From the NCBI GenBank assembly GCA_964036665.1, contig OZ038526.1, positions 248,001 to 312,000 of the forward strand: a stretch of DNA of 64,000 bases. Reading direction: 5' to 3'. Shown one piece after another: positions 54,611 through 64,000 of the stretch. This stretch comes from Gordius sp. MW1. Lineage: Eukaryota > Nematomorpha > Gordioida > Gordea > Gordiidae. Both the position numbers and the translations under genes were made by a program. Under the pieces are notes generated by a model, which did not search any database, was not told where the DNA came from, and saw nothing but the letters and a program-made list of their open reading frames with translations. Within the stretch, counting starts at the first letter, position 1; every line of letters begins with the position of its first letter.

Positions 54611-57600
54611 ATTTAGACAGAAATTTATAGAATATCCACAAATTTAGACAAAAATTTAAAAATAATCAAAAAAATTTAGACAGAAATTTATCGAATATCC
54701 ACAAATTTAGACAGAATTTATAGAATATCCACAAATTTAGAGAGAAATTTATAGAATATCCACAAATTTAGACAGAACTTTATCGAATATCCACAAATTT
54801 CGACAGAAATTTATAGAATATCCACAAATTTAGACAAAAATTTAAAAATAATCAAAAAATTTAGACAGAAATTTATCGAATATCCACAAATTTAGACAGA
54901 AATTTATCGAATATCCACAAATTTAGACAGAAATTTATAGAATATTGTCAAATTTAGAGAGAAATTTATAAAGAATCAAAAAATTTAGACAGAAATTTAT
55001 AGAATATCCACAAATTTAGACAAAAATTAAAAATAATCAAAAAATTTATACAGAAATTTATAAAAAAACCACAAATTTAGAGAGAAATTTATAGAATATC
55101 CACAAATTTAGAGAGAAATTTAAAAATAATCAAAAAAATTTAGACAGGAATTTATCGAATATCCACAAAGTTAGACAGAAATTTATCGATTATCCACAAA
55201 TTTAGACAGAAATTTATAGAATATCCACAAATTTAGAGAGAAATTTATAAAGAATCAAAAAGTTTAGACAGAAATTTATAGAATATCCACAAATTTAGAC
55301 AAAAATTTAAAAATAATCAACAAATTTAGACAGAAATTTATCGAATATCCACAAATTTAGACAGAAATTTATAGAATATCCACAAATTTAGAGAGAAATT
55401 TATAGAATATCCACAAATTTAGAGAGAAATTTAAAAATAATCAAAATATTTAGACAGAAATTTATCGAATATCCACAAATTTAGACAGAAATTTATAGAA
55501 TATCCACAAATTTAGAGAGAAATTTATAGAATATCCACAAATTTAGACAGAACTTTATAGAATATCCACAAATTTAGACAAAAATTTAAAAATAATCAAA
55601 AAATTCAGACAGAAATTTATGGAATATCCACAAATTTAGACAGAAATTTATCGAATATCCACAAATTTAGACAGAAATTTATAGAATATCCACAAATTTA
55701 GACAGAAATTTATAGAATATCCACAAATTTAGACAGAAATTTATAGAATATCCACAAATTTAGAGAGAAATTTATGAAGAATCAAAAAATTTAGACAGAA
55801 ATTTATAGAATATCCACAAATTTAGACAGAAATTTACAAAGAATCAAAAAATTTAGACAAAAATTTATAGAATATCCACAAATTTAGACAAAAATTTAAA
55901 AATAATCAAAAAATTTAGACAGAAATTTATCGAATATCCACAAATTTAGACAGAATTTATAGAATATCCACAAATTTAGAGAGAAATTTATAGAATATCC
56001 ACAAATTTAGACAGAACTTTATCGAATATCCACAAATTTCGACAGAAATTTATAGAATATCCACAAATTTAGACAAAAATTTAAAAATAATCAAAAAATT
56101 TAGACAGAAATTTATCGAATATCCACAAATTTAGACAGAAATTTATCGAATATCCACAAATTTAGACAGAAATTTATAGAATATTGTCAAATTTAGAGAG
56201 AAATTTATAAAGAATCAAAAAATTTAGACAGAAATTTATAGAATATCCACAAATTTAGACAAAAATTAAAAATAATCAAAAAATTTATACAGAAATTTAT
56301 AAAAAAACCACAAATTTAGAGAGAAATTTATAGAATATCCACAAATTTAGAGAGAAATTTAAAAATAATCAAAAAAATTTAGACAGGAATTTATCGAATA
56401 TTCACAAAGTTAGACAGAAATTTATCGAATATCCACAAATTTAGACAGAAATTTATAGAATATCCACAAATTTAGAGAGAAATTTATAAAGAATCAAAAA
56501 ATTTAGACAGAAATTTATAGAATATCCACAAATTTAGACAAAAATTTAAAAATAATCAACAAATTTAGACAGAAATTTATCGAATATCCACAAATTTAGA
56601 CAGAAATTTATAGAATATCCACAAATTTAGAGAGAAATTTATAGAATATCCACAAATTTAGAGAGAAATTTAAAAATAATCAAAAAATTTAGACAGAAAT
56701 TTATCGAATATCCACAAATTTAGACAGAAATTTATAGAATATCCACAAATTTAGAGAGAAATTTATAGAATATCCACAAATTTAGACAGAACTTTATAGA
56801 ATATCCACAAATTTAGACAAAAATTTAAAAATAATCAAAAAAATTCAGACAGAAATTTATGGAATATCCACAAATTTAGACAGAAATTTATCGAATATCC
56901 ACAAATTTAGACAGAAATTTATAGAATATCCACAAATTTAGACAGAAATTTATAGAATATCCACAAATTTAGACAGAAATTTATAGAATATCCACAAATT
57001 TAGACAAAAATTTAAAAATAATCAAAAAATTCAGACAGAAATTTATGGAATATCCACAAATTTAGACAGAAATTTATAGAATATTCTCAAATTTAGAGAG
57101 AAATTTATAAAGAATCAAAAAATTTAGACAGAAATTTATAGAATATACACAAATTTAGACAAAAATTAAAAATAATCAAAAAATTTAGACAGAAATTTAT
57201 AAAAAAACCACAAATTTAGAGAGAAATTTATAGAATATCCACAAATTTAGAGAGAAATTTAAAAATAATCAAAAAAATTTAGACAGAAATTTATCGAATA
57301 TCCACAAAGTTAGACAGAAATTTATCGAATATCCACAAATTTAGACAGAAATTTATAGAATATCCACAAATTTAGAGAGAAATTTATAAAGAATCAAAAA
57401 ATTTAGACAGAAATTTATAGAATGTCCACAAATTTAGACAAAAATTTAAAAATAATCAACAAATTTAGACAGAAATTTATCGAATATCCACAAATTTAGA
57501 CAGAAATTTATAGAATATCCTCAAATTTAGAGAGAAATTTATAGAATATCCACAAATTTAGACAGAAATTTAAAAATAATCAAAAAATTTAGACAGAAAT

Positions 57601-58235
57601 TTATCGAATATCCACAAATTTAGACAGAAATTTATAGAATATCCACAAATTTAGAGAGAAATTTATAGAATATCCACAAATTTAGACAGAACTTTATCGA
57701 ATATCCACAAATTTAGACAGAAATTTATAGAATATCCACAAATTTAGACAGAAATTTATAGAATATCCACAAATTTAGACAAAAATTTAAAAATAATCAA
57801 AAAATTTAGACAGAAATTTATGGAATATCCACAAATTTAGACAGAAATTTATAGAATATTCTCAAATTTAGAGAGAAATCTATAAAGAATCAAAAAATTT
57901 AGACAGAAATTTATAGAATATACACAAATTTAGACAAAAATTAAAAATAATCAAAAAATTTAGATAGAAATTTATAGAATATCCAGAAATTTAGAGAGAA
58001 ATTTATAGAATATCCACAAATTTAATGAGAAATTTAAAAATAATCAAAAAAATTTAGACAGAAATTTATCGAATATACACAAATTTAGACAGAAATTTAT
58101 CGAATATCCACAAATTTAGACAGAAATTTATAGAATATCCACAAATTTAGACAGAAATTTAAAGAATCAAAAAATTTAGACAGAAATTTATAGAATATCC
58201 ACAAATTTACACAAAAATATAAAAATAATACATAA
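54611..58235. repeat. 3,625-bp tandem duplication, second copy
   Basis: Identity with the first copy in the 3,625 register extends from 50986 to 54673, so the joint at 54611-54673 is ambiguous over 63 bp, about two monomers. A private substitution AAATCTATAAAG lies at about 57878. Confidence 0.92.
54801..56039. repeat. 1,239-bp superunit in array 17, second duplicate
   Basis: TTTCGACAG anchor at the start, next anchor at 56040. Confidence 0.85.
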
Positions 58236-60273
58236 ATTTAGACAGAAATTTATAGAATATCCACAAATTTAGACAAAAATTTAAAAATAATCAAAAAATT
58301 CAGACAGAAATTTATGGAATATCCACAAATTTAGACAGAAATTTATAGAATATTCTCAAATTTAGAGAGAAATTTATAAAGAATCAAAAAATTTAGACAG
58401 AAATTTATAGAATATACACAAATTTAACAAAAATTAAAAATAATCAAAAAATTTAGATAGAAATTTATAGAATATCCAGAAATTTAGAGAGAAATTTATA
58501 GAATATCCACAAATTTAATGAGAAATTTAAAAAAAATCAAAAAAATTTAGACAGAAATTTATCGAATATACACAAATTTAGACAGAAATTTATCGAATAT
58601 CCACAAATTTAGACAGAAATTTATAGAATATCCACAAATTTAGAGAGAAATTTATAAAGAATCAAAAAATTTAGACAGAAATTTATAGAATATACACAAA
58701 TTTAGACAAAAATTAAAAATAATCAAAAAATTTAGACAGAAATTTATAGAATATGCACAAATTTAGAGAGAAATTTATAGAATATCCACAAATTTAATGA
58801 GAAATTTAAAAATAATCAAAAAAATTTAGACAGAAATTTCCCGAATATCCATATCCACAAATTTAGACAGAAATTTATAGAATATCCACAAATTTAATGA
58901 GAAATTTAACGAATCAAAAAATTTAGACAGAAATTTATAGAATATCCACAAATTTACACAAAAATATAAAAATAATCAAAAAATTTAGACAGAAATTTAT
59001 AGAATATCCACTAATTTAGACAAAAATTTAAAAATAATCAAAAAATTTAGACAAAAATATATCGAATATCCACAAATTTAGTCAGAAATTTATAGAATAT
59101 CCACAAATTTAGACAAAAATTTAAAAATAATCAGAAAATTTAGACAGAAATTTATCTAACATATACAAATTTAGACAGAAATTTATAGAATATCCACAAA
59201 TTTAGAGAGAAATTTATAAAGAATCAAAATATTTAGACAGAAATTTATAGAATATCCACAAATTTAGACAAAAATTTAAAAATAATCAAAAAATTCACAC
59301 AGAAATTTATCGAATATCCACAAATTTAGACAGAAATTTATAGAATATTCTCAAATTTAGAGAGAAATTTATAAAGAATCAAAAAATTTAGACAGAAATT
59401 TATAGAATATCCACAAATTTAGACAAAAATTAAAAATAATCAAAAAATTTAGACAGAAATTTATAAAAAAACCACAAATTTAGAGAGAAATTTATAGAAT
59501 ATCCACAAATTTAGAGAGAAATTTAAAAATAATCAAAAAAATTTAGACAGAAATTTATCAAATATCCACAAAGTTAGACAGAAATTTATCGAATATCCAC
59601 AAATTTAGACAGAAATTTATAGAATATCCACAAATTTAGACAGAAATTTATAAAGAATCAAAAAGTTTAGACAGAAATTTATAGAATATCCACAAATTTA
59701 GACAAAAATTTAAAAATAATCAAAAAATTTAGACAGAAATTTATCGAATATCCACAAATTTAGACAGAAATTTATAGAATATCCACAACTTTAGAGAGAA
59801 ATTTATAGAATATCCACAAATTTAGACAAAAATTTAAAAATAATCAAAAAATTTAGACAGAACTTTATCGAATATCCACAAATTTAGACAGAAATTTATA
59901 GAATATCCACAAATTTAGACAGAAATTTATAGAATATCCACAAATTTAGACAAAAATTTAAAAATAATCAAAAAATTCAGACAGAAATTTATGGAAAATC
60001 CACAAATTTAGACAGAAATTTATAGAATATTTTCAAATTTAGAGAGAAATAAAGAATCAAAAAATTTAGACAGAAATTTATAGAATATACACAAATTTAG
60101 ACAAAAATTAAAAATAATCAAAAAATTTAGACAGAAATTTATAGAATATCCACAAATTTAGACAAAAATTTAAAAATAATCAAAAAATTTAGACAGAAAT
60201 TTATCGAATATCAACAAATTTAGACAAAAATTTAAAAATAATCAAAAAATTTAGACAGAAATTTATCGAATAT

Positions 60274-61135
60274 CAACCGTCTGTGGGATTTTCAACACGA
60301 TAAAGAAGAAGAAGAAGCGTGAGTGGGCGTGAATTTTTTTTTAATACCACCGTGAGTGGGCGGGCCGTGAATAAAAATTTGGGCCCGCGCCCAACATGCA
60401 TACATAAACACATTGCATACATACATAAATACATTACATGGCCGTGAATAAAAATTTGGGCCCGCGCCCAACATGCATACATACATACATAAACACATTG
60501 CATACATACATAAATACATTACATACGTACATACATACCTTAGTACATACATACATACATTGCATACATAAATACATTGCAACATACATAAATACATTGT
60601 ATACATACATATATATGTAGAAGATAGCTATATATAAGGATATTTTGCATATCTAATTCATGGTGGCTAAGAATGATTGTGCCAAATTTATTTTATGGAT
60701 CTTTAAATGTGGTATACACAAATAAATAAATCATTATTTTTACATTTTACACATAATTTTACTTTTATTATTCGTCTTCATCATATTTCGAAGCTATATG
60801 AAGTCTTAAGTTCAATCTTTTATACCGCCATCTATTATTTGTTTTAATTTAGATTTTTTTTAAGTTAATAATTTTTGATTATAAAGAGAATTACATATTT
60901 TTTGTTGAAATTTGCCGATGTATATCTGAAACCATGGTTGTAAGTACTAAATCTTTGATTGAAAAATATGGCCAAAATTATGATGTATTGTAAATTCTAA
61001 GATTCATTGGAGGAAACTAAAAAAACAATGAATAAATGCGTTGTCATAAAATTAAAAATTATGTGAAATTGAACGTATGTTTTACCCAGTAGCGTAGTGA
61101 GGGGGGGGGGATTTATAGATAAACAGAGAAATATT
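60274..61135 (+). repeat. Cassette copy 18 (862 bp)
   Basis: Both hairpins intact (60379-60394, 60456-60471). G-run of 10 at 61101-61110. Last cassette in the window. Confidence 0.95.
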
Positions 61136-64000
61136 AAAAATTTAGACAGAAATTTATCTAATATCCACAAATTTAGACAGAAATTTATAGAATATCCACA
61201 AATTTAGAGAGAAATTTCTAAAGAATCAAAATATTTAGACAGAAATTTATAGAATATCCACAAATTTAGACAAAAATTTAAAAATAATCAAAAAAATTTA
61301 GACAGAAATTTATCGAATATCTACAAATTTAGACAGAATTTATAGAATATCCACAAATTTAGAGAGAAATTTATAGAATATCCACAAATTTAGACAGAAC
61401 TTTATCGAATATCCACAAATTTCGACAGAAATTTATAGAATATCCACAAATTTAGACAAAAATTTAAAAATAATCAAAAAATTTAGACAGAAATTTATCG
61501 AATATCCACAAATTTAGACAGAAATTTATCGAATATCCACAAATTTAGACAGAAATTTATAGAATATTGTCAAATTTAGAGAGAAATTTATAAAGAATCA
61601 AAAAATTTAGACAGAAATTTATAGAATATCCACAAATTTAGACAAAAATTAAAAATAATCAAAAAATTTATACAGAAATTTATAAAAAAACCACAAATTT
61701 AGAGAGAAATTTATAGAATATCCACAAATTTAGAGAGAAATTTAAAAATAATCAAAAAAATTTAGACAGGAATTTATCGAATATCCACAAAGTTAGACAG
61801 AAATTTATCGATTATCCACAAATTTAGACAGAAATTTATAGAATATCCACAAATTTAGAGAGAAATTTATAAAGAATCAAAAATTTTAGACAGAAATTTA
61901 TAGAATATCCACAAATTTAGACAAAAATTTAAAAATAATCAACAAATTTAGACAGAAATTTATCGAATATCCACAAATTTAGACAGAAATTTATAGAATA
62001 TCCACAAATTTAGAGAGAAATTTATAGAATATCCACAAATTTAGAGAGAAATTTAAAAATAATCAAAAAATTTAGACAGAAATTTATCGAATATCCACAA
62101 ATTTAGACAGAAATTTATAGAATATCCACAAATTTAGAGAGAAATTTATAGAATATCCACAAATTTAGACAGAACTTTATAGAATATCCACAAATTTAGA
62201 CAAAAATTTAAAAATAATCAAAAAATTCAGACAGAAATTTATGGAATATCCACAAATTTAGACAGAAATTTATCGAATATCCACAAATTTAGACAGAAAT
62301 TTATAGAATATCCACAAATTTAGACAGAAATTTATAGAATATCCACAAATTTAGACAGAAATTTACAAAGAATCAAAAAATTTAGACAAAAATTTATAGA
62401 ATATCCAAAAAATTAGTTAAAAATTTAAAAATAATCAAAAAATTTAGACAGAAATTTATCGAATATCCACAAATTTAGACAGAATTTATAGAATATCCAC
62501 AAATTTAGAGAGAAATTTATAGAATATCCACAAATTTAGACAGAACTTTATCGAATATCCACAAATTTCGACAGAAATTTATAGAATATCCACAAATTTA
62601 GACAAAAATTTAAAAATAATCAAAAAATTTAGACAGAAATTTATCGAATATCCACAAATTTAGACAGAAATTTATCGAATATCCACAAATTTAGACAGAA
62701 ATTTATAGAATATTGTCAAATTTAGAGAGAAATTTATAAAGAATCAAAAAATTTAGACAGAAATTTATAGAATATCCACAAATTTAGACAAAAATTAAAA
62801 ATAATCAAAAAATTTATACAGAAATTTATAAAAAAACCACAAATTTAGAGAGAAATTTATAGAATATCCACAAATTTAGAGAGAAATTTAAAAATAATCA
62901 AAAAAATTTAGACAGGAATTTATCGAATATCCACAAAGTTAGACAGAAATTTATCGAATATCCACAAATTTAGACAGAAATTTATAGAATATCCACAAAT
63001 TTAGAGAGAAATTTATAAAGAATCAAAAAATTTAGACAGAAATTTATAGAATGTCCACAAATTTAGACAAAAATTTAAAAATAATCAACAAATTTAGACA
63101 GAAATTTATCGAATATCCACAAATTTAGACAGAAATTTATAGAATATCCTCAAATTTAGAGAGAAATTTATAGAATATCCACAAATTTAGACAGAAATTT
63201 AAAAATAATCAAAAAATTTAGACAGAAATTTATCGAATATCCACAAATTTAGACAGAAATTTATAGAATATCCACAAATTTAGAGAGAAATTTATAGAAT
63301 ATCCACAAATTTAGACAGAACTTTATCGAATATCCACAAATTTAGACAGAAATTTATAGAATATCCACAAATTTAGACAGAAATTTATAGAATATCCACA
63401 AATTTAGACAAAAATTTAAAAATAATCAAAAAATTCAGACAGAAATTTATGGAATATCCACAAATTTAGACAGAAATTTATAGAATATTCTCAAATTTAG
63501 AGAGAAATTTATAAAGAATCAAAAAATTTAGACAGAAATTTATAGAATATACACAAATTTAGACAAAAATTAAAAATAATCAAAAAATTTAGATAGAAAT
63601 TTATAGAATATCCAGAAATTTAGAGAGAAATTTATAGAATATCCACAAATTTAATGAGAAATTTAAAAATAATCAAAAAAATTTAGACAGAAATTTATCG
63701 AATATACACAAATTTAGACAGAAATTTATCGAATATCCACAAATTTAGACAGAAATTTATAGAATATCCACAAATTTAGACAGAAATTTAAAGAATCAAA
63801 AAATTTAGACAGAAATTTATAGAATATCCACAAATTTACACAAAAATATAAAAATAATACATAAATTTAGACAGAAATTTATAGCATATCCACAAATTTA
63901 GACAAAAATTTAAAAATAATCAAAAAATTCAGACAGAAATTTATGGAATATCCACAAATTTAGACAGAAATTTATAGAATATTCTCAAATTTAGAGAGAA
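61136..64000. repeat. 31-bp array 18 (right end cut by window)
   Basis: At least 92 monomers. TTTCGACAG anchors at 61423 and 62579 are only 1,156 bp apart, so the first superunit here has lost 83 bp. Nearby (about 62405) is an aberrant monomer ATCCAAAAAATTAGTTAAAA. From about 63050 it follows the GAATGTCC and TAATACATAA order of array 17. Confidence 0.95.

Larger units (their letters stand above)
50889..60273. repeat. 31-bp array 17 (9,385 bp), longest
   Basis: About 303 monomers with no cassette. It contains a 3,625-bp tandem duplication (next two entries), each copy holding two 1,239-bp superunits. From about 58236 it runs as the 3' part of array 15, but lacks one 62-bp monomer pair (the TTTACACAAAAATAT/ACCAATTT pair) before the TATCAAC end. 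Confidence 0.96.

Noticed and set aside
1..64000. CRISPR array
   Set aside because: Spacing is superficially regular, but the segments between cores are themselves repeats of three flavours, not unique spacers, and there are no cas genes.
1601..64000. Ribosomal DNA intergenic spacer
   Set aside because: Subrepeats plus a conserved cassette resemble an rDNA spacer, but nothing in the 860-bp cassettes resembles 18S, 5.8S, 28S or 5S rRNA.
1..64000. CENP-B box or telomeric repeats
   Set aside because: No CENP-B-box-like string or TTAGG/TTAGGG run was noticed; a centromeric role cannot be argued from sequence alone.
1..64000. tRNA, snRNA or other RNA genes
   Set aside because: No cloverleaf, A/B box pair or known RNA core was recognised in the cassette, and the arrays are too low in complexity.

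Overview
The window is a single block of eukaryotic-type satellite DNA with no gene I can support. It is built from two components that tile all 64,000 bases. (1) Nineteen arrays of a 31-bp A+T-rich monomer (7 G/C in 31 positions; clean copies at 15135-15165, 15166-15196 and 15197-15227), total 48,502 bp. (2) Eighteen copies, all in the same orientation, of an 859-863 bp non-satellite cassette, total 15,498 bp. The cassettes are nearly identical and the arrays between them range from 948 bp to 9,385 bp, so the cassette-to-cassette spacing varies from 1,810 to 10,246 bp. Copies 1 to 18 start at 1601, 3595, 6180, 8826, 11224, 13131, 16960, 19517, 22075, 25199, 27009, 32881, 34876, 37437, 41234, 47876, 50028 and 60274.

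The cassette reads, left to right: a short unique leader; a G+C-rich, CpG-containing segment with a 77-bp unit present twice, each carrying a perfect 6-bp-stem hairpin; an interrupted CATA tetranucleotide tract; about 470 bp of single-copy A+T-rich DNA; and a right end CAGTAGCGTAGTGAG plus 8-11 G, which looks like a hAT-type transposon terminus. A 25-bp A+T-rich linker then leads into the next array. The two cassette/array junctions have the same sequence phase in every copy, so the cassette entered the satellite once and spread with it.

Above the 31-mer there are further levels. A superunit of 1,239 bp (about 40 monomers) is repeated in tandem at the start of at least five arrays and again inside the largest. 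A 3,625-bp segment is duplicated in tandem in the array at 50889-60273. Multi-kilobase blocks of cassette plus array recur (for example 16960-19516 with 19517-22074, and 1601-6179 with 32881-37436). Several related arrays differ in length by exact multiples of 31 bp, which points to unequal exchange or slippage in monomer register.

The organism cannot be named from this sequence. The very high A+T content, CATA microsatellites, the hAT-like terminus and the satellite organisation suggest a metazoan, probably an invertebrate, in a heterochromatic region; that is inference. Open frames in the CATA tract are repeat artefacts and are not annotated. The most interesting content is the nested satellite/cassette architecture itself and the conserved hairpin-bearing cassette.
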